A DNA stretch of 64,000 nt from an uncultured Verrucomicrobiota bacterium (GCA_903904685.1 CAIVDS010000026.1:167431-231430), one strand, 5' to 3'. Counted from the first letter of the stretch, positions 48,701-56,756 are shown. A program made the numbers and translations. The notes: generated from the letters alone by a model not told the origin.

Positions 48701-51207
48701 GTCTCGGCACGCTGTCCGCCGGTGGCAACATCATCACCAACTACACCAGGGCCGCCGTCAAACGCGCCGCGATCAAAACCGATCCCTCCACTTGGCTCCC
48801 GACCACGCTTTTCCTTGGCAAGGGCAGCTTCGACGTTTCCGCCGGTGGCAATCTCTTGCTCGGATCGATGGTCAACCCGTTCCTCCTGCCGCAAGGGATC
48901 AACAACAGTTATTTCAATAAATCCTATTTCACCACTTACGCGTCCACCGATGCCGTGACGGTTTCCTCGCTGACTGGATCGGTGACGCTCAAGTCCGATC
49001 CGAACGATCAGACGGGATCCCTGGCCAACTGGTTTGCCAACGTGCTTTACAATGATTATCCGGCGACGGCGAAAGGTAAGGCCGCTACGACTTATGCCGG
49101 ATATAATGAACCTTGGCTGCGCCTGATCGAAAACAACACGTCGGTTTTCAACACCGTCGCCGCTCTGCTTCCGGCGACTTTGAATGTATCGGCCTTTACC
49201 GGTGACGTGAATCTTATCGGCACACTCATGCTGGCTCCCTCACCCACCGGCACACTGGACATCCTTGCCGGCGGTTCGATCAACGGTTTGCAGCCAAACG
49301 GGCTGAACAATCCCTCCTTCGCGTTTTCACCCACCACCAATCCACGCGTCTGGAGCACGGCTACCATCAATGTCTCGGATGCGAATCCAGCCAGTCTGCC
49401 CGGAGTGGCCACGCCGCTGTCATTGGGCACGGCGTCGAGCACCACCCCGATCAACCTCATGACTTCGCTCGACGCCCTGTTCGCCGAGTCCGGCTCTACC
49501 CAGGGGAATTACGCCGTGCTCCAGACGCAACAGGCGCTGCATGATTCCGGGCTGCTTCACCTCAATGATACGGTGCCACTGCGGCTCTATGCCGGTTCGG
49601 GCGATATTTCTGGGCTCACCCTTTATTCGCCCAAGGCCACGATAGTCGTCGCGGGCCGGGATATCACCGACGTCGCCCTTTATCTTCAAAATATTTCCGC
49701 TGCCGACACCAGCGTGGTGTCGGCCGGACGCGATTTGATCGCCTATGACGCAAATTCCATCCTGCGCACGCAAGCCATGACTTCGGGCAATGAACTCATG
49801 GTGACCTCTGTCACCACCGCCAGCCCAAGTAATGGCAACCCCACCGCCGGAGACATCCAGGTCGGCGGGCCGGGCACATTGACCGTCACGGCCGGCCGCA
49901 ATCTCAATCTTGGCAGCAGTATCCTCACCATGGATGGCACCGCGACGGGCATCACCAGCATCGGCAACTCTCGCAATCCATTCCTGCCGACCGAAGGAGC
50001 CGCCATCAACATCGCCGCCGGCCTCGGCGGTGTGCAGACTGCGGATTACGCCGCCTTCAACGCACTCTTCCTCGACCCGGCCACCGCCGGCGCCAACTCG
50101 ACACGCTACCTGCCGGACTTGGGCGCGCTTCTCGGCCTGACTGGCGCCACCAACGATCAAATCTGGACCGCGTTTAACCGGTTGTCGCAGGAAAAACGCG
50201 ACAGCTTGTCCACCGCTCTTTTCTATGCGGTTCTTCGTGGCGCTGGACGTAACCACAACGACCCGACCTCCGTCGGTTACGGCAACTACGCGGCCGGCTT
50301 TGCCGCCATCACCGCCCTTTTCCCGGGTTCTTCCAACTGGTCCGGATCCCTTTCGCTTTCCTCGCGTGAAATCACGACTACCAACGGAGGCGCGATCAGC
50401 GTGCTCGTTCCGGGCGGCGGACTCTCGTTGGGCGTCGACGCTCCCAAGAACGCCGGCGCTCCTCCGGGCATCATCACGGAACGCGGTGGTAGCATCTCTA
50501 TTTTTGCGCGCGACAGCGTGGAGATCGGCGCCCAGCGTATTTTCACCCTTCGCGGCGGGGACGTGCTTGTCTGGTCCTCGACCGGCAACATTGCGGCCGG
50601 ATTTTCGTCGAAGACCGTGCAGTCCGCCTCGCCTACACGCGTGCTTATCGATCCGCAAAGCGGTGATGTGAAGACCGACCTTGCCGGTCTCGCCACCGGC
50701 GGCGGCATCGGCGTGCTCGCCACAGTCGCGGGCGTGGCGCCCGGCAACGTGGACTTGATCGCTCCCGCCGGGAGCATCGATGCTGGAGACGCCGGCATCC
50801 GTTCCTCGGGCAACCTCAATATCGCGGCCCTCCAGGTTATTAATGCCGGCAACATCCAGTCCGGCGGCACCAGCACCGGCACGCCGGCGGCTCCTGCGGC
50901 GGCGGTTTCCGCTCCTCCTCCCTCTCCCGCTTCGGAATCCGGCAGCTCTGCTTCCGATCTGGCCAAGGCCTCGCGCGACCAGAATCGTGGTGCCAATGGC
51001 GAAAACGAAATGCCGTCCTTCATCTCCGTCGAAGTGCTCGGCTATGGCGGCGGCGATTCCTCGGTGCCGGCCCCCGAGCCGAACAACGGCGAAGGCGACA
51101 AGAAGGACGAGAAAAAGAAGGATAAGAAAAAAGGCGCGGCGGAAACCTCGTCTCAACAGCTGACTCGCCAAGATTCTTCGGCTGCGGTTGTTCCTCCCTC
51201 GGTTTAA
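39742..51207 (+). CDS. Giant filamentous-haemagglutinin-type TpsA exoprotein
   Basis: 3,821 residues from ATG 39742. After a hydrophobic N-terminus (FRSILGMFMLAATGPTAGAG) comes the TPS secretion domain (about 130-300): LLTWQTYNIGKNTTLTYDQS, AIKATGQVYVINQNGIIFGG and GGRIALIGANVSNGGSISTP. Next is a very long body of Gly/Ser/Thr/Asn-rich right-handed beta-helix repeats, interrupted by GGNVTLTAGRNVTNVD-type motifs in the last third. The C-terminal region (NAGNIQSGGTSTGT ... PSFISVEVLGYGGG) resembles DUF3739 proteins. It ends in a Pro/Ser and Lys-rich tail (DEKKKDKKKGAAE). This is a surface adhesin or matrix fibre secreted by TpsB. The base composition is like its neighbours, so no sign of recent transfer. 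Confidence 0.9.
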   Translation: MSTTEQSTSFSSFAFRSILGMFMLAATGPTAGAGGLLRSNVGSTPATSVPVDASAVTAAQASALAQRAQATLLRSNTVQQSLQAMQAAARAAAQAATSSVPNGLGTGGLQVAPGVPANLSNVLPAENAALWQGAQLPTQTTDTNGQTNVTITQTAQQALLTWQTYNIGKNTTLTYDQSAGGANTSQWIAFNKINDPSGNPSQILGAIKATGQVYVINQNGIIFGGSSQVNTHTLVASSLPINDNLVTRGLLNNPDTQFLFTALPQGTGANGPTPAFTPSAPLTTSGLVGDVVVDAGAQLSSPTNADKAGGRIALIGANVSNGGSISTPDGQAILAAGLQVGLAAHDGSDPSLRGLDVFVGSVGTYAGTATNTGLIDAPRANVIMAGKTLNQNGAVTSTTSASLNGRIDLLAYYNAIGSGGFTGMPAFFAQSTGNVSFGANSITTILPEWSSTERAVGTTLALPSQINVGALAVYLAPQALVYAPGANLTLSAGSWNLTGAGATAQDQFVSTAGQIYLDQGAGIDVGGSTNVAASVADNIISVQLLGAELANSHLQRTGALRGQTIQVDIRQTGTYNGTAWVGTPLADTSGYVALVDHTVGQLTTNGGTVNFRAGGSFVMQSGASINVAGGTTDYQGGIVTTTKVLSNGHIYDISQATPDLVYSGIYTGQSGTYEAGYIQGGNGGSISITAPTMALDGSLYGNTVAGPRQRTTAPALGSLNLVFQNQYQAPGNLVLNQSPTPPAISFQSAMTLAPADAFTLDASGNPSPLRADRISQVILSPSLFSGDGFGNVSINNSEGNIAVPIGSALTLQPKGVLTLQAANLDIADNITAPGGSLNFTVTNISLDTVNGLSTTPGASTPPPATGRGQFTLETGAVLSTAGLVVNDLATSSTANTQPLATAGGSILINAYDVHLGSGSLLEVAGGVAVSASGKYSYGVGGTLSIKAGQDPTVASVLGGVLNGGVSGAPLVFNVDGDRFGSGVSLWGYSGSKGGSLTLQAPLIQIGGTELLAGNTPDNTLWIQTTAAGSLTAANGRLSGGDFFTGNGFANITLNGLGTATTGAAAAPDQFVPAVRIAPGTTVAPVVASSYVGIDYIDPTGLVFNGLRAYLALQPVGMRPAASLTFNAVGVHDSYNNIDPTRGDLVVGQGVNIMTDPTGSVSLKGDTVDMQGAITALGGVITVTGGGNSNTIFPLTNNNAPLPTVVLGASSRLDAAGTTVLITDTTGHGYRTGSVLGGGSISVSGNIAALSGAVLDVSGASGVLDLDPAYTGTASNAVRVPTRVNSSGGVISFVGKQELFLDATLLGTGGAGIALVGESGGATASGGSLTISSGFYLPVSSTAPTSPFDVRLVVTQSGPVLPAYAAGQAVVGQPVLSAPGTAAAGLGYVAADTMNHGGFDALTLGGTVQFKGPVAISAGRSIRLADTGVVFADGAVTLSAPAVAIGTSLQGPSLLGEVLSAFQDSSSQAYYVAPAYGAGSLTITAANLINVGNLSLQGIGQAYFTTAGDISGSGTLDIAGNLTLRAGQVYPPTATTFTISASDYTAGGGTQSGTITVVADGTRNLPLSSGGTLNLYASIINQGGMLRAPLGTINLGWNGTGLAPIDLVTGQAVSVASQVTLASGGITSVSALDPVTGQALTIPYGINLNGTAWIDPSGNNITTTGVPAKQVNISGQSVITESGATVDINGGGNLYAYRFTSGVGGTTDILASSASFAVIPGYQADYAPFAAYNTSAAATISFGTDTGYTNSGLSPGDRVYLNGSNRLPTGIYTLLPARYALLPGAFLVTPKSGVPASGTVVQPDGSSMVTGYRFNDSLILSGGATPLRSLFEVASQTVVRTRAQYDDSLANAYFAVSAPLSRTPIDAGQLVLSATQTMSLKGGIDALAAIGGLGGLIDISSPVDIVIGGPGITAAPGQLLLAASDLSSYSGSSLLIGGIRSTGAAGTTVTVSANNLTVDNSGSPLSGTDIILVAKQNLTLADGADIQQTGSLGGAADSLLFGSATTVGSGDGALVRVSSDASASIARSGIGSASTASLTLGNGVTIGGGPSLILDSTGATTLTAGSIFGGQSVTLDSGRISLQLANSGSLQSGAGLVLTSTALASLQVSAKSLSLLSYSSIDIYGTGQVGTSAFSSLSLHSPSIRGFNAGGGAVAFLAQNILLDGGVGGTAPTSTGSPDGTLAFNASQTLSLGSGQLGVGQYADLALSAVNGILVSGSGGLTASGNLILSSPVLTGATATVQQITADGDLSLTNLATIGTIPVVGGLGANLTLTGAGVAVDGAISLPSGTLTLHATTGDMTVGANAAGLIDVGGTAKTFKDQTRFTNGGTIHLIADAGSVNLASGSTLSVAAQTGGGNAGTLSISAPAEAFTLAGTLLGQAGTSGKGGTFSLDANSLPGGSLAAIDASLNTGGFIQERDFRIRTGDVLVDGTATARNFTLSVDQGAITVTGKIDASGATGGAITLSARDSLTIVSGADLTVASQAFDNAGKGGAISLNAGSELNGVVNTAAVLDLQTGAFLDLSVANLAPDSAALGDFSGTLHLRAPQTASANDLQINVIDATILGASSIVTEGYKLFDLTASGGAITATTQANVQTNGTIFGGNTVDISSRLLANNASLAPVLHVQPGAEMINRTGNLTLSVTWDLSGFRFGPGVDPSVLGSGEAGNLTLQATGNLIFAYNTATKKFASLSDGFGGASANGLWTAPMLAAGDRSWSYTLVAGADLTSVGLTAVQSLAQLGVGSGSLLMGQGSPTLPLGGSTDALRATTLAGASAAFYQTIRTGTGDITINAGRDVQLLNSLASIYTAGTQAATMANFDTPNTTYRATPALGAIQTPAYGVYYSLEGGNVSISSQNDIGHFLQLGSTLTADSSAELPINWLYRRGEVDPVTGQFVTPTGLSGAPKQISSTSWWIDFSNFFEGVGALGGGNVTLTAGRNVTNVDAVAPTNARMPKGAPNASALVELGGGDVTVQAGGNIDGGVYYVERGLGTLSAGGNIITNYTRAAVKRAAIKTDPSTWLPTTLFLGKGSFDVSAGGNLLLGSMVNPFLLPQGINNSYFNKSYFTTYASTDAVTVSSLTGSVTLKSDPNDQTGSLANWFANVLYNDYPATAKGKAATTYAGYNEPWLRLIENNTSVFNTVAALLPATLNVSAFTGDVNLIGTLMLAPSPTGTLDILAGGSINGLQPNGLNNPSFAFSPTTNPRVWSTATINVSDANPASLPGVATPLSLGTASSTTPINLMTSLDALFAESGSTQGNYAVLQTQQALHDSGLLHLNDTVPLRLYAGSGDISGLTLYSPKATIVVAGRDITDVALYLQNISAADTSVVSAGRDLIAYDANSILRTQAMTSGNELMVTSVTTASPSNGNPTAGDIQVGGPGTLTVTAGRNLNLGSSILTMDGTATGITSIGNSRNPFLPTEGAAINIAAGLGGVQTADYAAFNALFLDPATAGANSTRYLPDLGALLGLTGATNDQIWTAFNRLSQEKRDSLSTALFYAVLRGAGRNHNDPTSVGYGNYAAGFAAITALFPGSSNWSGSLSLSSREITTTNGGAISVLVPGGGLSLGVDAPKNAGAPPGIITERGGSISIFARDSVEIGAQRIFTLRGGDVLVWSSTGNIAAGFSSKTVQSASPTRVLIDPQSGDVKTDLAGLATGGGIGVLATVAGVAPGNVDLIAPAGSIDAGDAGIRSSGNLNIAALQVINAGNIQSGGTSTGTPAAPAAAVSAPPPSPASESGSSASDLAKASRDQNRGANGENEMPSFISVEVLGYGGGDSSVPAPEPNNGEGDKKDEKKKDKKKGAAETSSQQLTRQDSSAAVVPPSV

Positions 51208-51267
51208 GACTGAGGGATAGGCCAGCCGTTTTGCCGCGATTGGATTTCTTGCGGAACGATACCGGGA

Positions 51268-53184
51268 TCAAGGTTCTATGGTCTTGGATGGTGGCGCCCA
51301 CTCGTCCAACGTCCTTTCAACCATGCGAAAATGAGGGGTTTTACGAAGGATTTCCCGGGCAATAAAAACGGCTGTTTCAATGTCGCCGGTTCCGTGAAGT
51401 TCCATGGCGAGTCCCATGATTTTTTTCGACCGGTCGAGATCACCGTTGATATAAAAATGTACCAATCCCTGCACGGTCATGGTGTCCTTCTGCTTTGCAT
51501 AAAGACGGATCTCCATGAGCGAGAGATCATCCCGACGGGAATTCAACCACTCGGGGCGGGCGTCTCGTGCGGCATGGATCGCCGAGAGGGCCTCGTTGGC
51601 TTTGTCGCTCTTGATTTGAACCTCAAGATGTTCGAAGAACAGCGTCTCGTCGTTCACGCCCGCAAGGGTTGCGCGAGTGGCAGCTTCAATCGTATCAGCG
51701 GTGTCCTGCCTGTGTTGGAGTTTGATGATGACCGGCCTCGGTTTGGCGGCTTTGTCCGCCGCCACTTCGATGGCGAGGGTGGTCAATGTTTGTTTGATAG
51801 AAGCGCTGTTGGGATAGCGACTCAGCGCTAATTGAGTGATGCCGAGTGCGGTGGAGTTTCGCCCGGCGGCGCGCAGCACGCTGATCAGTCGCCGGTAGGC
51901 CACCAGTGTCATGCGCTGATCCTGCAACGTGGAGATAAGGTTGGATTGAACTCCTTCCGCCGGATCAAGGGTGGCGGCGACGAGCAGGGTCATCAACCTC
52001 CAGTAGGGGGCCGAAGGATCGTTCTTGGACTGAAGCGCGGTGAGCCGATTAAGCAGAGTCTGGGCTTCGTCCCATTCACCCTTGGTGATGCAAGTCTCCA
52101 TGAGCAATTGTTGCAGCGTGATGGTGGGGAAGCCCTGATCCTCCGCACTCGCCAGACATTGTCTGGAGAGTGCGGTTTCACCCGTCAGGACCAGCGCCTT
52201 GGCCAGCTCAATAAGATTGTCGATGCGGCTGTTGAAACGAATGAAAAAGGACTCCAGTGCGGCTTGCGCGCCGACGGTGTCGCGGAGCATAGCTCGGCTG
52301 ACGACGACATTGACATAGGGTGTTGGATTTGTGGGATCGCGGCGGCACCAGTCGGCCAACGCGCGTTCCATGTCTTCGCGTTGCCCCGTCTCTCGCAATG
52401 CGCGAATCAGCAGGGGGCGTAGCAGGGAACTCGGCCCATTTCGCTGCTGCCACGTCTCGATGAACGATAGCGCGGCCTTGGTTTCTCCGTTTTTGAGCAG
52501 GGCGAGGACTTCGAGCTCGCCGAGCGATTCATCGGCGCTTGCCCCCGAGGCTTCGGCCAGTCGGGCGGCTTCGGCGGAGTGCCCGGCCTCGGTGAGGCCG
52601 ATAATCTTGCGCTGGATGATCCAAAGGCGAAACGGCGCCAGGTCGGAGCGGGCCGCGGATTGAGCCAAGGCGGCATCACAAGCCTCCTGCCAGAGTTCGT
52701 CGTCCTCCCCTGCGACCGCAAATTGGAATACGTTTTCCATGTAGCGCCGGTCGGTGGCAAAATACGGGAACCCGTTGCGCAGCACGGTCACAGCTCGCGT
52801 GTTTGAGTTCATCAGCACATAAATATTCGCGAGAACGAGACGCCCCATGAGTTCCTGCGGATAGCGCTCGATGCCCACGGTCAACTTTTGCATGCCTGGT
52901 CGCACTCGACGGGCCTTGATGTCATCCAAGCCTTCGAGAACGAAGGCCTGGCCTTGCTTGGCCTTGATGACGTCGCGGCGAACCGGATAAAGCACACAGT
53001 CGGAAAAAGTGACGAGATTGAACGGCCGTCCATCCATCCATTGGAAAAACACGAGGACCGAGGTCACATAGCCTATGGCCAGCAAGGCGGTTCCCCAGAG
53101 CAGCAGCCCACGCATACTGATCGCCAATCGTCGCCTGCCGTAGCCCATTCCATGACTACCGCCAGCCGTGGAACGTTCATACAT
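51268..53184 (-). CDS. Membrane-anchored TPR-like helical-repeat protein
   Basis: About 638 residues from ATG 53184; internal ATGs at 53148 and 53115 are also possible. One transmembrane helix lies near the N-terminus (GLLLWGTALLAIGYVTSVLV), followed by a 'VTFSDCVLYPVRRDVIKAKQ' segment and then helical repeats of TPR character (LGELEVLALLKNGETKAALS, NLIELAKALVLTGETALSRQ, KGEWDEAQTLLNRLTALQSK). It probably scaffolds a periplasmic or inner-membrane complex. It faces the end of the TpsA gene tail-to-tail, 60 bp apart, with no clear terminator between. The function is unknown; location alone suggests a link with the secretion locus. Confidence 0.7.
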   Translation of the reverse strand: MYERSTAGGSHGMGYGRRRLAISMRGLLLWGTALLAIGYVTSVLVFFQWMDGRPFNLVTFSDCVLYPVRRDVIKAKQGQAFVLEGLDDIKARRVRPGMQKLTVGIERYPQELMGRLVLANIYVLMNSNTRAVTVLRNGFPYFATDRRYMENVFQFAVAGEDDELWQEACDAALAQSAARSDLAPFRLWIIQRKIIGLTEAGHSAEAARLAEASGASADESLGELEVLALLKNGETKAALSFIETWQQRNGPSSLLRPLLIRALRETGQREDMERALADWCRRDPTNPTPYVNVVVSRAMLRDTVGAQAALESFFIRFNSRIDNLIELAKALVLTGETALSRQCLASAEDQGFPTITLQQLLMETCITKGEWDEAQTLLNRLTALQSKNDPSAPYWRLMTLLVAATLDPAEGVQSNLISTLQDQRMTLVAYRRLISVLRAAGRNSTALGITQLALSRYPNSASIKQTLTTLAIEVAADKAAKPRPVIIKLQHRQDTADTIEAATRATLAGVNDETLFFEHLEVQIKSDKANEALSAIHAARDARPEWLNSRRDDLSLMEIRLYAKQKDTMTVQGLVHFYINGDLDRSKKIMGLAMELHGTGDIETAVFIAREILRKTPHFRMVERTLDEWAPPSKTIEP

Positions 53185-53375
53185 GCAAAACAAGCCGCCA
53201 TACCAACGCGCGGAGATGGCATCCAACGATGATCCCCAGATAAATTTAATGGGTATTTTCAAAAGAAATTTTCGGAAACATGCCGGATATGTGAGCCGAT
53301 TAAGAAGCCGTTTCCGTGCGGGAAAGGCCTGCCTTCGCCGGCCTCTTTCGATGGTCTGATGGATACGGTTGTGTT

Positions 53376-53702
53376 TTATAAATCCATCTCATCTTTTTTT
53401 GGCATGACGGTTTTGATGATTGTGCGGAGCCGATTGGAACTCAGTCGCAGTCGTAAACCGTGACGGAGAAACCCCCGGTTCAATGGGTGTCGGGCCAATT
53501 CTTCCGCACACGAACGAAAGTTCTGATAACGCTTGATGCGGCTTATGCTGTCGATGAAAGCGTGATCCGCGGCGAAGTGATAGCGTTGGAAGACGGCGAT
53601 CAAGGTCACAAACGGGCGCGTGTGGGGATAGAGAGCCTGCCGAAAAACAACCTTGGGGAAGTCCTTCGGATCGATTTGATGTTGGCTGCAATACAGTTCC
53701 AA
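53376..53702 (-). CDS. Small basic hypothetical protein
   Basis: 108 residues: DPKDFPKVVFRQALYPHTRP ... CAEELARHPLNRGFLRHGLR ... LRTIIKTVMPKKDEMDL. It has an even spread of hydrophobic and Arg/His residues and gene-like composition, though this stretch is AT-richer than the surroundings. No signal peptide or membrane helix and no family recognised. The HPLNRGFLRHGLRLRLSS motif looks like a conserved core worth a search. Confidence 0.5.
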   Translation of the reverse strand: MELYCSQHQIDPKDFPKVVFRQALYPHTRPFVTLIAVFQRYHFAADHAFIDSISRIKRYQNFRSCAEELARHPLNRGFLRHGLRLRLSSNRLRTIIKTVMPKKDEMDL

Positions 53703-54036
53703 GAATGTTTGCCCGTTGTTTTTGATAACCTAGGCATATTACATGCTCATCGCGTCATTTTGGTGACGTTCAGGAAACATTTGTGCATTTTTTTGTCCGA
53801 CGAACTCCAAAGGACTCATATGAAATGTAACATTAGAATAGTTGCATGACAGCACCCATTCGAGTTACGTTAATGTAACAATTGACGGGATGTCCTTCCT
53901 AGTCATTCCGCAGCTGAGATGACCGCCTGAAACTATGCCGGTGACAGAGTGACGTGCGCACCCTCTTCATGGCTGGTTTGGGATCATTCTTGCGCATGGC
54001 CGGAGAAATTTTCCCAACCTCGCATGCATTCTGCTA
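53703..54036. other. Gene-free, relatively AT-rich intergenic region with palindromes
   Basis: No coding frame of quality. It contains two related palindromic sites: AATGTAACATT (53824-53834) and GTTAC-GTTAAT-GTAAC (53864-53879), which share AATGTAACA. They lie between a minus-strand hypothetical gene and the plus-strand ATP-grasp operon and may be operators for either. No RNA gene seen. Confidence 0.4.
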
Positions 54037-55548
54037 ATGAGAGGCCAACCCGCCATGCCTCCCGTCATCGACTCCCCCTCTCCTGCCGCCGACACCCCAG
54101 TGTCCGAAGGCTTTTTTAAGCCTTACGATCCTGCCGGCTTTTTCGACGAGGTGCTCACCTCCGAAGGCCGAGCTCGGCCACACTATGCCCGCTTCCTCGC
54201 ACAATTTTCCAAGCTCAATCAGGCCAAGTTTGACGCCAAACGTCGCGCCGTGGATCTCTCGTTTTTGCGGCAGGGTATCACGTTCAACGTCTATGGCGAC
54301 TCGCAGGGCGCCGAGCGCATCTTCCCGTTCGATCTCATGCCGCGCATCATCCCCTCCCGCGAATGGGAGCGGGTCGAGGCCGGTCTCGTTCAACGCATCA
54401 CCGCGCTTAACCTGTTCCTCCACGACATCTACCACGAGCAACACATCCTCCGGGACGGCACCATCCCGGCAGACTATGTTTTCTCAGCCAAGCACTTCCG
54501 CCGCGAATTTGCGAATTTCAATGTCCCGCGCGACATCTACATCCACATCTGCGGCACCGACTTGATCCGTGATGACAAGGGCAACTATCTCGTCCTCGAA
54601 GACAATGGCCGCTGTCCTTCAGGCGTGAGCTACGTCCTCGAAAACCGCCGCGCCATCAAGCGCACGTTTCCCGAGAGTTTCGAGGAGTGTGGCGTGCGCC
54701 CCGTCGAACATTACCCGGCCGAGCTGTTGAAAGTCCTCCAGCACATCGCCGCGCCCGGTGTCGCCGAGCCGACGGTCGTCCTGCTCACACCCGGCGCCTA
54801 CAATTCCGCCTACTTCGAGCACACTTATCTCGCCCGCCAGATGGGAATCGAGATCGTCGAGGGCCGCGATTTGCTGGTGCGCGACCAACGCGTCTGGATG
54901 CGCACGACCAAGGGCCTGCATCCGGTCGATGTCATCTACCGGCGCATCGACGACGATTTTCTCGACCCGACTGTCTTCCGCAAAGACTCAGCGCTTGGTG
55001 TCCCAGGCCTCATCAACGCTCTCCGCGCCGGCCATGTGTCGCTCGCCAACTCCATCGGCACCGGCGTGGCCGACGACAAGGTCATGTATTATTTCGTCCC
55101 CCGGATGATCAAATACTACCTCGACCAAGACCCGATCCTCCCGAACGTGCCAACATTCCTCGCCAACGAGGAGGCCGACCGGAAACACATCCTCGCCAAC
55201 CTCGACAAGCTCGTCGTGAAATCCGCCAACGAGGCCGGCGGCTACGGCATGTTGATGGGCCCGTCGGCCACCAAGGCCGAGCGCGAGGAGTTCGGCCGCA
55301 AAGTCGCCGCCGATCCGCGCAACTTCGTCGCGCAGCCCGTCGTCTCGCTCTCGCGCCATCCGACCTATTACGAGGGCGGTTTCTCGGGGCGGCACATCGA
55401 CCTGCGGCCATTTGTCCTCTACGGCGAAAAACCCGTCATCATCCCTGGCGGCCTCACTCGCGTCGCGCTCCGCCCCGGCTCGCTCGTCGTCAACTCTTCC
55501 CAAGGCGGCGGCAGCAAAGACACCTGGGTTCTCTACGGTAACGATTAA
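54037..55548 (+). CDS. Circularly permuted ATP-grasp protein (DUF404/DUF407 type)
   Basis: 503 residues; ATG 54055 ([11 protein letters not shown]) is an alternative start. It opens [19 protein letters not shown] and shows the family blocks [95 protein letters not shown] and [12 protein letters not shown]. These match 'circularly permuted ATP-grasp type 2' enzymes, which form amide bonds (peptide ligase-like). It heads a four-gene cluster with alpha-E and two transglutaminase-like proteins. Such clusters are predicted to make or modify a peptide; the substrate is unknown. Confidence 0.9.
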   Translation: MRGQPAMPPVIDSPSPAADTPVSEGFFKPYDPAGFFDEVLTSEGRARPHYARFLAQFSKLNQAKFDAKRRAVDLSFLRQGITFNVYGDSQGAERIFPFDLMPRIIPSREWERVEAGLVQRITALNLFLHDIYHEQHILRDGTIPADYVFSAKHFRREFANFNVPRDIYIHICGTDLIRDDKGNYLVLEDNGRCPSGVSYVLENRRAIKRTFPESFEECGVRPVEHYPAELLKVLQHIAAPGVAEPTVVLLTPGAYNSAYFEHTYLARQMGIEIVEGRDLLVRDQRVWMRTTKGLHPVDVIYRRIDDDFLDPTVFRKDSALGVPGLINALRAGHVSLANSIGTGVADDKVMYYFVPRMIKYYLDQDPILPNVPTFLANEEADRKHILANLDKLVVKSANEAGGYGMLMGPSATKAEREEFGRKVAADPRNFVAQPVVSLSRHPTYYEGGFSGRHIDLRPFVLYGEKPVIIPGGLTRVALRPGSLVVNSSQGGGSKDTWVLYGND

Positions 55549-55625
55549 AAATAGCCGCTCCACACTCGCTTACCGCCGTCTCCGTCTTTTCATCCTTCAC
55601 AATTCTTCTTTCTACTTTCCGCATC

Positions 55626-56756
55626 ATGCTCAGCCGTGTCGCCCACAATCTCTACTGGATGAGTCGCTACATCGAGCGCGCCGAAAACACCGCGCGCCTC
55701 GTTGACGTCAACCTCCAACTCCTTCTCGACGTGCGCAATCTCAACGACCGCACCCTCGCCGAATACTGGAAGCCCATCGTCCAGAGCACCGGCGACGATG
55801 AGTTGTTCTTCCGGCTTCACCCGAAAGCCACCGGCCGCAACGTCACCGAGTTTCTCGTTTTCCAACTCGAGAATCCCAACTCCATCGTCTCGTCCATCTC
55901 GCAAGCCCGCGAAAACGCTCGCACCGTCCGCGACCAGATCACCGTCGAGGTGTGGGAGGAGCTCAACCGCCTCTATCTCCTCCTGCACTCCCCGCGCGCC
56001 CGAGAATTGTGGCAGACCAGCCCGCAGGATTTTTTCCACGAAATCAAATCCAGTTCCCTCCATCTGCAAGGTCTCACCGAGGCCACCGTCGTGCGCAACG
56101 AGGGTTGGTTCTTCGCGCAAGCCGCTCGCTACCTCGAGCGCGCCGATAAGACTTCCCGCCTGCTCGACGTGCGCCACGCTTCGCTCCCGACGCGTGGCAC
56201 GCCCGTCGCCGATATCACCACGCAGGCCGATGCTCTCGGATGGTCCGCCGTCCTCCGCTCGTGCAGCGCGTGGGATGCCTACAAGGCGCTCCACGGGGCC
56301 GAGGTGCAACCGGCGTTCGTCGCCGAGTTTCTCCTCCTCTCCGATGATTTTCCGCGCTCCGTTCGTTTCTGCGTGCAGCAGGTCAACACCGCGCTGCGCG
56401 GCATCTCCGGCGTCGCTCAAGGCCGGTTCTCCAATCATGCCGAAAAACTCTCCGGTCGCCTCCTCGCCGAGCTCGAGTTCAGCGCCGTCGCCGACATTCT
56501 CGACATCGGCCTGCATTACTATATCGATCAGATTCAGGGCAAGCTAAACGCCATCGGCGAGGCGTTGTTCCAGACTTACATCGTCCAGCCGTTTAATGCC
56601 CAGACCGAAGGCGAACTCCGCCAACAAGAGGAACAACAACAACAGCTCGTAGCCTCACTAAACGATTCGGTCGTGGCCCAGTCTGGCAGCGCCTTTCCGG
56701 TGGCGGAGAAAATCCGGCTCTCCCGCACCGCCATCAACCGTTTTCTCGCGCGGTGA
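55626..56756 (+). CDS. Alpha-E domain protein (DUF403)
   Basis: 376 residues, wholly alpha-helical in pattern: MLSRVAHNLYWMSRYIERAE at the start (the family signature), FFHEIKSSSLHLQGLTEATV, AARYLERADKTSRLLDVRHA in the middle, and a Gln-rich region near 340 (RQQEEQQQQLVASL). No catalytic motif. Alpha-E proteins are nearly always coded beside the permuted ATP-grasp enzyme, sometimes fused to it, and may form its partner. Its stop overlaps the next start by 4 nt. Confidence 0.9.
   Translation: MLSRVAHNLYWMSRYIERAENTARLVDVNLQLLLDVRNLNDRTLAEYWKPIVQSTGDDELFFRLHPKATGRNVTEFLVFQLENPNSIVSSISQARENARTVRDQITVEVWEELNRLYLLLHSPRARELWQTSPQDFFHEIKSSSLHLQGLTEATVVRNEGWFFAQAARYLERADKTSRLLDVRHASLPTRGTPVADITTQADALGWSAVLRSCSAWDAYKALHGAEVQPAFVAEFLLLSDDFPRSVRFCVQQVNTALRGISGVAQGRFSNHAEKLSGRLLAELEFSAVADILDIGLHYYIDQIQGKLNAIGEALFQTYIVQPFNAQTEGELRQQEEQQQQLVASLNDSVVAQSGSAFPVAEKIRLSRTAINRFLAR

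Noticed and set aside
49420..51171. 583-codon antisense frame inside the TpsA gene
   Set aside because: Its Gly/Arg-rich composition mirrors the beta-helix codons; no family features.
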